From NCBI GenBank assembly GCA_903889605.1, contig CAISYK010000037.1, forward strand, positions 1 through 13,544: a DNA stretch of 13,544 nucleotides, read 5' to 3'. The notes under the pieces are model-generated. The model was not told the origin of the DNA and made no database searches. It saw only the letters and a list, made by a program, of their open reading frames with translations. Positions 6,835-13,544 of the stretch are shown here, in pieces. Positions within the stretch are counted from its first letter, which is position 1; each line of letters opens with the position of its first letter. The position numbers and the translations under genes were made by a program. The DNA comes from an uncultured Bacteroidota bacterium (GTDB lineage: Bacteria; Bacteroidota; Bacteroidia; 2-12-FULL-35-15).

Positions 6835-8241
6835 ATGAAAAAACTTTTTACATTATGTTTATTTATCCCTGTTTTAGCCTGGAGCCAGCTTACAATTAAA
6901 ATTGATTATGCATATAACCTGACGCCGCTTGCGGATGATTTATTTCTTGCCGGCACCTTTAATTCATGGTCAGAAAATAATTCTGCATATAAATTTACCC
7001 GCACAGGATTTAACATTTTTGAAATTACTATTAATCCTGCGCCAGGGCTGTTAGAATATAAAATTACCAGGGGAGCATGGGTTTCAGTAGAGTCAGATGC
7101 ACAAGGGGCTAATATTGCAAACAGAACATATACATACAGCGGCGCTCCTGCAACTATAAATATTCAGATAAACGGCTGGGAGGACATAGGAGGAAATGGT
7201 CATACGACAGCGAGCTCCAATGTTCATATATTGGATACTGATTTCCCGATACCTCAGCTGAACAGAACCAGAAAAATTTGGATTTATCTGCCTCCTGATT
7301 ATCATACTTCTCAAAAAGAATATCCTGTATTATATATGCAGGACGGTCAAAATTTATTTGATCAATATTCTTCTGCCTACGGGGAATGGGAAATTGATGA
7401 ATCCTTGAATACACTTTTTAACCAAGGTGATTATGGAATTATAATAGTTGGTATAGATAACGGCGGTGCAACCCGGATGGATGAATATTCTCCCTGGATA
7501 AATTCCTCATATGGAGGCGGTGAAGGGGATGAATATATTGATTGGATGGCAAATGACCTCAAGCCATATATTGACGGCATATTCAGAACACTTGCACAGC
7601 CTGAAAACACTGGAATAATGGGAAGTTCAATGGGAGGATTGATTTCACAGTACGGTGCTGTTAAGTATCCGCAAACATTCAAAAAAGCAGGAATCTTATC
7701 TCCTTCATTCTGGTTTTCTGACTCCATTTTCAGTCAGGTCCGTATACAGGGTATTCAGCCTGACATGAAATTTTATTTTGTTTCCGGTACAACAGAATCT
7801 ACAACTATGGCTCCGCAGATGATGGACATGAGGGACAGCCTTATTAATGAAGGATTAAATGCTTCAAGAATTGATTTATTGACATTTGCTGACGGACAGC
7901 ACAGTGAATGGTTTTGGGCCCGCGAATTTCCGGCCGCATATCAATGGCTGTTCTCAGATTTGAATGTCAGCACCCATACAAACAATCCTATTACCGCAAA
8001 AGACGCTGTTTTTGAAATATTTCCAAATCCTGCCGCGGATAAAATATTTATTCATTTTGAAAATAATAACGCAGTATGGAACATAGAATTACTTAATGTG
8101 AATGGAGAAATACTTTTTCACCAAGAAATTAAGAACGATGAAATTTTGGATACTAAAAATCTTCCAAATGGAATATATTTATTAAAGGGTATCTCATCCA
8201 AAGGTGATGCTGCAGCAAAGAAATTCGTTATACAACAATAA
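6835..8241 (+). CDS. Secreted esterase-family alpha/beta hydrolase with N-terminal glycan-binding-like domain and T9SS type A tail
   Basis: The protein has 468 residues. A signal peptide at 1-17 (MKKLFTLCLFIPVLAWS) is followed by a beta-sandwich of about 20-112, with FLAGTFNSWS as in CBM20/CBM48-type or AMPK-like glycan-binding domains. The catalytic domain (about 128-372) is of the esterase D/feruloyl-esterase-like family. It has RKIWIYLPPDYH near its start, LYMQDGQNLFD, the nucleophile elbow GSSMG with Ser265, and the likely catalytic His356 in DGQHSEWFW. The acidic residue may be Glu321 (SGTTES), which is less certain. Residues about 391-468 form a type A sorting tail (FEIFPNPAADKIFI). It should therefore be secreted through T9SS and act on an ester outside the cell. 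Whether the substrate is a polysaccharide acyl or feruloyl group, a siderophore or something else cannot be read. The ATG lacks a Shine-Dalgarno sequence, and the A/T-rich leader is typical of the phylum. Confidence 0.9.
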   Translation: MKKLFTLCLFIPVLAWSQLTIKIDYAYNLTPLADDLFLAGTFNSWSENNSAYKFTRTGFNIFEITINPAPGLLEYKITRGAWVSVESDAQGANIANRTYTYSGAPATINIQINGWEDIGGNGHTTASSNVHILDTDFPIPQLNRTRKIWIYLPPDYHTSQKEYPVLYMQDGQNLFDQYSSAYGEWEIDESLNTLFNQGDYGIIIVGIDNGGATRMDEYSPWINSSYGGGEGDEYIDWMANDLKPYIDGIFRTLAQPENTGIMGSSMGGLISQYGAVKYPQTFKKAGILSPSFWFSDSIFSQVRIQGIQPDMKFYFVSGTTESTTMAPQMMDMRDSLINEGLNASRIDLLTFADGQHSEWFWAREFPAAYQWLFSDLNVSTHTNNPITAKDAVFEIFPNPAADKIFIHFENNNAVWNIELLNVNGEILFHQEIKNDEILDTKNLPNGIYLLKGISSKGDAAAKKFVIQQ

Positions 8242-8567
8242 TTTAATCATACAGCACAATTAAAAAACAAAGGCTGGCAAAGCTGTATTATCAAAATATT
8301 ATCAGCTGGTTTCATAATGGGAATTTTCTCTTTTCCCTTCTGAGCTCAATCCTTTTGCAAGTAATATTTTCAAAAACAATTATATTTCATATTTATACAA
8401 CAAATGTCTATAAGTGAATGGGTATAAATTTAATTATGTAAATTTTCAATACTCATAAACTCCATAGCTGCCGTAAATAATTAAAAGCCTAAGAAAAAGT
8501 ACGGAATTAATCGACTTATGTCATCAAGAAATAACTATTGATATAAATTTGTATTTACATTTGTTTC
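8242..8567. other. Intergenic region, no gene seen
   Basis: This 326-bp AT-rich spacer lies between the esterase and the small membrane protein gene. It has a short hairpin at 8319-8337 (GGGAA/TTCCC) without a T-run, so no convincing terminator. The right end carries the two TAnnTTTG boxes annotated separately. No coding frame with recognisable content was seen. Confidence 0.6.
8544..8563 (+). promoter_or_regulatory. Two Bacteroidota -7 elements (TAnnTTTG)
   Basis: TAAATTTG (8544-8551) and TACATTTG (8556-8563) both match the -7 consensus perfectly and lie 12 bp apart, immediately before the ATG at 8568. Neither has a clear TTG box at the usual distance upstream. The first would give a leader of roughly ten bases, and the second would give an almost leaderless mRNA. 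Confidence 0.5.
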
Positions 8568-8918
8568 ATGTTTAAAACCCGTCATTACGAAAATCTTCAC
8601 ATACCTCTTTGGTTATTGAAGGATACTTGCTGGATGCTTCAGTGGCGTGCGCTTGGCATTACAATGATAATACCTACTATTTCGGTTGCCTTAATTATTA
8701 CTTTAAAAAGCCGGCGCGGAAAAGATGATGAATTCTGGATTAATCTTGCTGTTTTATTTTGGATTTCTGGCAATTCGTATTGGATGCTGTGCGAGTTTTT
8801 TCATCATGAAGAGATAAAAAATTATGCGGGGTTTCCTTTTCTGGCGGGAATGATTTCGGTCGCCTATTTTTATAAAATACGATTGTTTAATAAAAATGGT
8901 AAAAAGAATATTTTGTAA
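8568..8918 (+). CDS. Small three-helix membrane protein of unknown function
   Basis: This protein of 116 residues resembles small conserved membrane proteins I recall from Bacteroidota, which open with a LHIPLWLLKDTCWMLQWR-like segment (here residues 10-27). No function is known to me. Predicted membrane helices are at about 28-46, 56-78 and 86-104. The hydrophilic loop SRRGKDDE (48-55) lies between the first two, and a Lys/Asn-rich tail follows the third. Trp, His and Phe are frequent around the helices (FWISGNSYWMLCEFFHHEE). It is transcribed alone, convergent with recQ, from an upstream region with two TAnnTTTG boxes, which supports it being a real gene. Confidence 0.8.
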   Translation: MFKTRHYENLHIPLWLLKDTCWMLQWRALGITMIIPTISVALIITLKSRRGKDDEFWINLAVLFWISGNSYWMLCEFFHHEEIKNYAGFPFLAGMISVAYFYKIRLFNKNGKKNIL

Positions 8919-8942
8919 AATGTGATTTGTGAAGTTTTTTTA

Positions 8943-9020
8943 TTTCTCGCTGATTAACGCAGAGAGTTTTCGCAGAGTTTCGCAGATCGAGGTTGATATT
9001 TTATTTTTCTCGCTGATTAA
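8943..9020. repeat. CGCAGA-type intergenic repeat with flanking direct repeats
   Basis: TTTCTCGCTGATTAA occurs at 8943-8957 and again at 9006-9020. The first copy continues into irregular ACGCAGAG / TTCGCAGAG / TTCGCAGATC units (8957-8988). Such CGCAGA/GCTGATT arrays are a familiar dispersed intergenic element in Bacteroidota genomes. Here it fills the gap between two convergent genes and ends 6 bp before the recQ stop codon. Confidence 0.6.
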
Positions 9021-9026
9021 TGCACA

Positions 9027-11168
9027 TCAATTATCAACTATATTAAATTGCCCGTTCTTTTCTATATAAGCCAGTGCAAGCCGTATTTTGAAATAATTTA
9101 TTTCGGCATTTAAAAAGTCGAAAACATCTTTTAATTTTTGAATCTTACCTATAGCTTTCAAAGCTGTTTTTACACTATTAATTTCATCAAGGCTGACATA
9201 ATTCTCGATAGAAGTTATATCATCTTTCAAATAAAGCTGTGCTATGTGGGAATAAATAGTGGTTACACTTAAATTTCGTTTAAGTGCAATTTCATCGACG
9301 GATAAATTTTGTTTATAAAGAATTAAAGTTTCTTCAACCGTATTTACTTTTGTCAATTTTGCTGAAATACCATAACACAACTCATGAATAACAGTTAAGA
9401 ACTCCTGACCGTATTTTTCAAATTTGAGTTGTCCTACACCTGAAATGGCCAGCATTTCCTCCTCTGTTAATGGCTTCTCCGAAGCCATTTCACGCAATGA
9501 GGCATCATTGAAAATAATATATGCAGGCAGTCTTTCTTTGTCGGCTATTTGTTTGCGTAATTTACGCAGGGCTTCAAATAAGGAATTTCCATCGCCTTGT
9601 TCAGCAAACTTTCTGCGTTTTGCTTTGCGTTCAATAGGTTCAGCGATTTTAACCTGCGGCTGTACCAAATCAGCCTGGCGTTTCCCATATAAAACCTCTT
9701 TACCAGACTCGGTTATTTTCAATGTAAAACCTTCATCATAGGCGATTTCAATCAATCCAAGGTTTAACATCTGCAGAATATACTGCTCCCATGCTGCGAA
9801 ACTCAGGTCAGCGCCGGCACCATAAGTTTTTATTTTATTATAACCATGTTCAATAAGTTCACCTTTTGATGAGCCTCTCAAAACATCAATAAGCATGGTG
9901 GTTCCGACTTTCTCTTCCATACGCATCATTGCAGATAATGCTTTTTGAACCAATAATGTACCGTCAAAATGCTTACGCGGATTTTCACATACATCACAAT
10001 TACCGCAATTTTCATGAGGTGTTTCACCAAAATAACTCAGCAGAATTTTTCGTCTGCAAATATCGGCTTCAGCAAATTGCTGCATACGCCTTAACTTCTC
10101 CAAATTTATTTTTGCAAGGCTTCCTTCCTGGGCAAATTTGGTTAACATAACCAAATCGGCAATATTATAATACAATATCGTATCACTATTTAATCCATCG
10201 CGGCCTGCACGGCCTATTTCCTGATAATAACCTTCAATATTTTTAGGCAGGTTGAAGTGGATTACCCAGCGCACATTAGACTTATCGATTCCCATGCCGA
10301 AAGCCACAGTAGCGCATACCACCTGCAATTTGTCATTAATAAAATCGTCCTGCGTTTTACTTCGCTCATCACTTGGCAAACCAGCATGATAACAGCCTGC
10401 TTTTATTCCTTTTGCTTTTAAGGCATCTCGTAATTTTTCAGTAGTTTGCCGGCTCAGGCAATAAATAATGCCTGCTTCATTTTCACGATCAGCAATAAAT
10501 TCAATAATATCTTTTACACGTTCTTTAGGCTTAATTCCAGACTTAACAGAAAGACTTAAATTAGGGCGGTTAAACGAGGCAATGAACACTTCTGGGTTCG
10601 GCAAATTAAGCTGTTTAATAATATCTCTGCGTGTGGTTTTATCGGCGGTAGCGGTTAATGCAATTACTGGAATAGAAGGAAAATTTTCTTTCAGAAGTTT
10701 CAATTGAGTGTATTCTGGCCTGAAATCATGACCCCACGAAGAGATGCAATGAGCTTCATCAATTGCAAATAACCGGACAGGAAGTCTTGTAAGCAGCCGG
10801 TTCATTTCCTGCACCATGCGTTCCGGTGAAATGTAAAGCAGTTTAATTTGTCCGTTCAGGCACTGCAGTATTATATTTTCTTCTTCTTTAAAACTTAAGC
10901 TGCTGTTAAGATATGCTGCCGGAATATCATTAGAATTGAGCGCATCCACCTGGTCTTTCATTAAAGATATTAACGGCGAAACAACAATGCATAATCCTGG
11001 CAGCAGAAGAGCGGGAATCTGGAAACAGATTGATTTTCCACCGCCGGTAGGCATAAGTACAACAACATCTTTTTTATCTATCACACACTGAATTACTTCA
11101 GCCTGCATTGGTCGAAACTGATCGTAACCGTAGTGTTTTTTGAGTAAAGCAGAAGCTTGTGAAATCAT
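9027..11168 (-). CDS. recQ: ATP-dependent DNA helicase RecQ
   Basis: This 3'-5' DNA helicase of the RecQ family (713 residues) acts in recombinational repair and fork processing. Walker A is MPTGGGKS (39-46), Walker B is DEAH (137-140), and the aromatic-rich loop CISSWGHDFRPEY (141-153) follows. Motif III is LTATA (171-175) and motif VI is QEIGRAGRDG (316-325). The zinc-binding Cys residues of the RecQ-C-terminal region are C371, C388, C391 and C394, followed by the winged-helix domain to about 495. An HRDC domain spans about 527-600. Residues about 605-700 add a helix-turn-helix-like extension (LSVDEIALKRNLSVTTIYSHI), which E. coli RecQ (about 610 residues) lacks but which is common in Bacteroidota homologues. 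All catalytic motifs are intact. It is a monocistronic gene, convergent with the small membrane protein. Confidence 0.97.
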   Translation of the reverse strand: MISQASALLKKHYGYDQFRPMQAEVIQCVIDKKDVVVLMPTGGGKSICFQIPALLLPGLCIVVSPLISLMKDQVDALNSNDIPAAYLNSSLSFKEEENIILQCLNGQIKLLYISPERMVQEMNRLLTRLPVRLFAIDEAHCISSWGHDFRPEYTQLKLLKENFPSIPVIALTATADKTTRRDIIKQLNLPNPEVFIASFNRPNLSLSVKSGIKPKERVKDIIEFIADRENEAGIIYCLSRQTTEKLRDALKAKGIKAGCYHAGLPSDERSKTQDDFINDKLQVVCATVAFGMGIDKSNVRWVIHFNLPKNIEGYYQEIGRAGRDGLNSDTILYYNIADLVMLTKFAQEGSLAKINLEKLRRMQQFAEADICRRKILLSYFGETPHENCGNCDVCENPRKHFDGTLLVQKALSAMMRMEEKVGTTMLIDVLRGSSKGELIEHGYNKIKTYGAGADLSFAAWEQYILQMLNLGLIEIAYDEGFTLKITESGKEVLYGKRQADLVQPQVKIAEPIERKAKRRKFAEQGDGNSLFEALRKLRKQIADKERLPAYIIFNDASLREMASEKPLTEEEMLAISGVGQLKFEKYGQEFLTVIHELCYGISAKLTKVNTVEETLILYKQNLSVDEIALKRNLSVTTIYSHIAQLYLKDDITSIENYVSLDEINSVKTALKAIGKIQKLKDVFDFLNAEINYFKIRLALAYIEKNGQFNIVDN

Positions 11169-11232
11169 GATTTATTAATGAATTATTAGTAATCAATGTA
11201 AGCAGATAAAACTATTATATTGTTATTCCGCT

Positions 11233-11262
11233 CCCTGACAGGGTTTGAGACCCTGTTAGGGG
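11233..11262. repeat. Palindromic intergenic repeat, copy 1
   Basis: CCCTGACAGGGTTT, one central G, then AGACCCTGTTAGGG form a near-palindrome with two mismatches in 14 pairs. A GGGG run and TATGG follow. If recQ transcription starts at the TATCTTTG box at 11283-11290, this hairpin lies in the recQ leader. Confidence 0.75.
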
Positions 11263-11282
11263 TATGGTTTATGACTGCTTGC

Positions 11283-11309
11283 CAAAGATAAGAAATTATG
11301 TTTAGTCAA
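11283..11309 (-). promoter_or_regulatory. Possible recQ promoter
   Basis: On the minus strand TATCTTTG (11290-11283) matches TAnnTTTG exactly, and a TTG (11309-11307) lies 16 nt upstream. That spacing is a few bases short of the usual Bacteroidota distance. The leader to the recQ ATG would be about 110 nt. The TTG belongs to repeat copy 2. Confidence 0.35.
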
Positions 11310-11343
11310 CCCTAACTGGATTTAAAAACCATGCCTGGTAAGG
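11301..11343. repeat. Palindromic intergenic repeat, decayed copy 2
   Basis: It opens with TTTAGTCAACCCTAAC, identical to the start of copy 4 at 11455, and ends GGTAAGG like copy 4. The inner palindrome has accumulated several changes. Confidence 0.6.
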
Positions 11344-11387
11344 AAATGTATCATTATGATAAATAGAATAAATTGCTTTTAGGCAGC

Positions 11388-11435
11388 CATAACGTGTTTT
11401 AAACCCTGCTTTGGGTCAGTGATTTCAACGTTATG
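11388..11435. repeat. 8-bp inverted repeat enclosing a decayed copy 3
   Basis: CATAACGT (11388-11395) is matched exactly by ACGTTATG (11428-11435). Between them AAACCCTGCTTTGGGTCAG resembles half of the palindromic repeat found at 11233 and 11464. Confidence 0.5.
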
Positions 11436-11454
11436 ACAAATGGAATCGATTACA

Positions 11455-11499
11455 TTTAGTCAACCCTAACAGGGTTTGAAACCCTGTCAGGGGTAAGGA
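11455..11499. repeat. Palindromic intergenic repeat, copy 4 (best preserved)
   Basis: TTTAGTCAA leads into CCCTAACAGGGTTT (11464-11477), a central G, then AAACCCTGTCAGGG (11479-11492). Thirteen of 14 positions pair. It lies about 70 nt downstream of the flavoprotein stop on the minus strand. There is no T-run after it, so it is a repeat element rather than a typical terminator. Confidence 0.8.
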
Positions 11500-11569
11500 G
11501 GATTATATATAACAAATACAGAAAATTATCCGCATTAGTTAGATTTAAGTAATCTCCCACAAAAAATTA

Positions 11570-12772
11570 CTAACGCGGTTTTGATTCATTCAATATTTTT
11601 GCCAAACAATACCCCATGCTGAAACACCCTTGGAGTAAATATCCGCCGGTAGGTGCATCCCAGTCGAGCATTTCGCCGATTGCGTAATTATTAGGCAGTT
11701 TTTTTAATTGAAATGCGTTATCAATCTCATTTAAAGAAATACCGCCGACAGTTGAAATGGCTTCATCAATAGGAGCTGCTGAAGTTATAGTGAGGGGAAG
11801 ATTTTTAATTTTTTCAGAAAGAGTTTCAATGTCTATAAATTCTTCCTTGCTTAAAACGGCTTTAAGCAATGCTGATTGAACCTGATTAAGGTTCAGTTCA
11901 TTTTCCAGATGCTTGCTTAATGATTTATTTCGTGTGTGGGCAATTTGGTTTTTTATTTCCAAAGCAGTAAGTGAAGGTTTTAAATCCAAAAATAATTGGG
12001 CGGTATTATTTTCATTCAGCTGTTTCGTTATTTCAGGACTTAAAGCATATATTGCTCCTCCTTCTAAGCCGAATTTTGTAATCACGGCTTCTCCTTTTTT
12101 TTCTTTACTGCCGCATTTTAATAAAATATTTTTTAATGATTTCCCCTCAGCAATTTTAATAAATTCACTGTTCCAATGTATTTGATAAGCGCAATTGGAA
12201 GCCTGAAAGGGAATTATATCAATTCCTTTTTCGGCAAAATAATTTATCCATGTGCCGTCAGAACCCGTTACTTTCCAGCTGGCTCCGCCTAGAGCAAACA
12301 CTGCAATATCTGCTTTTACATTTATTATCTGATTTGATATTTCAAAACAAAGTTCATTGTTTTTCCAGCCTTTCCAGGTGTGCTGGGTTTTTAACGAAAC
12401 ATTCTTTTTCTTCAATACACTTAAAACAGCGGTAAGCACATCAATTGGCTTTATTTCTTTTAATGGAAACACACGTTTGCTGCTGCCTACAAAAGTTTCA
12501 ATTCCAATGCTGCTTAGCCAATTCCTTAAGTCGGTATTGGAAAAGGAAGAAATAATATTTTCAAAAAATGATGCAGGAGTGTATCTTGAAATAAATAGTT
12601 CCTTCTCTTCGGAATGCGTCAAATTAAAACCTCCGTCACCCGCTACTAAAAACTTTCTTCCGATGGTTAAATTTTTTTCATAAATAGTTACATCAAACTT
12701 TTGCTCATCAAGCATTGCTGCCAGCATCATTGCTGCAGGCCCTCCTCCGATAATTGCTGCTGATCTTTTCAT
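11570..12772 (-). CDS. HI0933/BaiN-like flavoprotein (NAD(P)/FAD-dependent oxidoreductase)
   Basis: This FAD-binding protein of 400 residues has a Rossmann entry IIGGGPAAMMLA (7-18), an acidic end of the second strand (YEKN, 31-34), and the family motif GRKFLVAGDGGFNLTHS (38-54). ALGGASW (160-166) lies at the middle and GEMLDWDAPTGGYLLQGCF (366-384) is the C-terminal FAD-binding signature. By pattern it belongs to the HI0933-like group, and within it looks closest to the subgroup first named from Pseudomonas PP_4765. Members are uncharacterised or, as with BaiN, proposed to be reductases; the substrate here is unknown. Its ATG is separated from the rluF stop codon by a single base. A GAGGA at the end of rluF supplies a Shine-Dalgarno-like site 6-7 nt before it, so translation is probably coupled. 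Confidence 0.9.
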   Translation of the reverse strand: MKRSAAIIGGGPAAMMLAAMLDEQKFDVTIYEKNLTIGRKFLVAGDGGFNLTHSEEKELFISRYTPASFFENIISSFSNTDLRNWLSSIGIETFVGSSKRVFPLKEIKPIDVLTAVLSVLKKKNVSLKTQHTWKGWKNNELCFEISNQIINVKADIAVFALGGASWKVTGSDGTWINYFAEKGIDIIPFQASNCAYQIHWNSEFIKIAEGKSLKNILLKCGSKEKKGEAVITKFGLEGGAIYALSPEITKQLNENNTAQLFLDLKPSLTALEIKNQIAHTRNKSLSKHLENELNLNQVQSALLKAVLSKEEFIDIETLSEKIKNLPLTITSAAPIDEAISTVGGISLNEIDNAFQLKKLPNNYAIGEMLDWDAPTGGYLLQGCFSMGYCLAKILNESKPR

Positions 12773-12773
12773 T

Positions 12774-13520
12774 TTATTCCTCAGTATTATCTTGTAAGCA
12801 GGAAGCCTCTTCCGTTTTTATGGAACCTGCAACCAGATTATTGATAATATTAATTTCATCACTTGTTAAATATCTCCACTTACCAACGGCAATACCATCT
12901 AATTTAATATTCATAATCCTGATGCGTTTCAGCTTGGTCACATTGTATCCCAATTCTTCACACATTCTTCTGATCTGCCGGTTAAGGCCCTGCGTCAAAA
13001 TTATTCTGAATCTATTTTTGTCTTGTTGTTCAATAAAACATTTTTGAGTAATGGTTTCAAGTATTGCTACACCGTTCCCCATTTTGTTTAAAAATTCAGG
13101 TGTTATAGATTTATCAACCGTAACCACATATTCTTTTTCATGATTATTTCCTGCGCGTAATATTTTATTTACAATATCACCATCATTGGTTAGGAATATC
13201 AATCCTTCCGAAGGTTTGTCAAGCCGACCAATCGGGAAAATTCTTTTAGAATGATTTATAAAATCTATGATATTGTCTTTATCTTTTAAATCAGTAGTAC
13301 TTGTGATACCTATGGGTTTATTAAAAGCGATATAAATGGATTCTTCTTTTGATTTTAAAGGTTTGCCGTCAATTTCAACAGTATCACCCTGACTGACTTT
13401 AGTTCCCATTTCAGGCTTTATTCCATTAATGGTAACTCTGCCAGCTTCTATAAGCTTATCGGCTTCACGTCTGGAACAAAATCCTGTTTCACTGATGTAT
13501 TTATTTATCCGTGTTTGCAT
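12774..13520 (-). CDS. rluF: 23S rRNA pseudouridine synthase, RluF type
   Basis: This RsuA/RluB/E/F-family pseudouridine synthase has 248 residues. Residues 1-50 form the S4 RNA-binding domain (RINKYISETGFCSRREADKL). The catalytic domain has FNKPIGI (66-72) and GRLDKPSEGLIFLTNDGD (98-115), with Asp101 as the nucleophile. LRAGNNHEKEY (121-131), LTQGLNRQIRRMCE and RIRIMNI follow. The GNNHEKEY and RIMN stretches match RluF, which modifies U2604 in E. coli 23S rRNA, better than RsuA or RluB. The C-terminal 20 residues are polar and lack conservation that I recognise. It is the first gene of a two-gene operon with the flavoprotein. The ATG at 13520 is the natural start, immediately before the S4 domain. 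Confidence 0.93.
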   Translation of the reverse strand: MQTRINKYISETGFCSRREADKLIEAGRVTINGIKPEMGTKVSQGDTVEIDGKPLKSKEESIYIAFNKPIGITSTTDLKDKDNIIDFINHSKRIFPIGRLDKPSEGLIFLTNDGDIVNKILRAGNNHEKEYVVTVDKSITPEFLNKMGNGVAILETITQKCFIEQQDKNRFRIILTQGLNRQIRRMCEELGYNVTKLKRIRIMNIKLDGIAVGKWRYLTSDEINIINNLVAGSIKTEEASCLQDNTEE

Positions 13521-13525
13521 ATTAT

Positions 13526-13533
13526 CAAAAATA
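13526..13533 (-). promoter_or_regulatory. Possible -7 element for rluF
   Basis: TATTTTTG on the minus strand matches TAnnTTTG exactly and ends 5 nt before the rluF ATG. Transcription from it would give a leaderless or nearly leaderless mRNA. The matching -33 box would lie at or beyond the window edge and cannot be checked. Confidence 0.4.
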
Positions 13534-13544
13534 CTTAAAATTTT

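Larger units (their letters stand above)
11169..11569. other. Intergenic region with several related palindromes, no gene seen
   Basis: This 401-bp spacer lies between the recQ start and the flavoprotein stop, both on the minus strand. It holds two good and two decayed copies of a CCCTRACAGGGTTT palindrome and an 8-bp inverted repeat around one decayed copy, annotated separately. I see no ORF of note and no tRNA or other RNA gene. Confidence 0.7.

Noticed and set aside
7093..7727. Minus-strand frames of 73-98 codons inside the esterase gene
   Set aside because: They overlap each other and a well-supported hydrolase with intact catalytic motifs, so they are chance frames.
8319..8337. GGGAA/TTCCC hairpin as terminator of the esterase gene
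   Set aside because: The stem is only 5 bp and no T-run follows on either strand.
11233..11499. Possible CRISPR array
   Set aside because: Repeat copies are palindromic, unequal in length and spacing, and strongly diverged. There are no uniform spacers and no cas genes nearby.
11913..13047. Plus-strand frames of 61-108 codons opposite the flavoprotein and rluF
   Set aside because: Both opposite-strand proteins have full family motifs over these regions, and the plus-strand translations show no domain or start signal.

Overview
The window most likely comes from a member of the Bacteroidota. It is AT-rich, its start codons mostly lack Shine-Dalgarno sequences, several upstream regions carry the TAnnTTTG -7 element of that phylum, and three proteins end in type IX secretion (T9SS)-type C-terminal domains (two type B/gliding-associated, one type A). 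I cannot place it below phylum.

Layout. (1) Positions 18-675, minus strand: a complete group II intron RNA of about 658 nt that lacks a reverse transcriptase ORF. Its exon-binding sites pair 13/13 with the flanking 5' exon, which fixes the insertion site. (2) 755-2291, minus: a two-gene operon of an ECF sigma factor and a single-pass membrane protein that takes the position of an anti-sigma factor but has a PKD-like domain and a T9SS type B-like C-terminus. (3) 2529-6341, minus: a 1270-residue secreted multidomain adhesin with a duplicated pair of Ig-like domains and a type B sorting domain, followed by a good intrinsic terminator. (4) 6342-6834: a divergent intergenic region with an 11-bp inverted repeat. 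(5) 6835-8241, plus: a secreted esterase-family alpha/beta hydrolase with an N-terminal glycan-binding-like domain and a type A sorting tail. (6) 8568-8918, plus: a small membrane protein of unknown function with two close TAnnTTTG boxes. (7) 8943-9020: a CGCAGA-type intergenic repeat between convergent genes. (8) 9027-11168, minus: RecQ helicase. (9) 11169-11569: intergenic, holding several related palindromic repeats. (10) 11570-13520, minus: a tightly coupled pair of an rRNA pseudouridine synthase (RluF type) and an HI0933/BaiN-like flavoprotein.

How the parts relate. The left half is dominated by cell-surface and secretion biology: an envelope-linked sigma module, a large adhesin and a secreted hydrolase. 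The right half is housekeeping (DNA repair, rRNA modification, a flavoprotein). The most noteworthy items are the ORF-less group II intron with intact-looking catalytic domains, which would need a reverse transcriptase supplied in trans to move, and the sigma-factor partner whose outer part resembles T9SS cargo. The latter suggests, without proving, a sigma switch that senses the secretion system.
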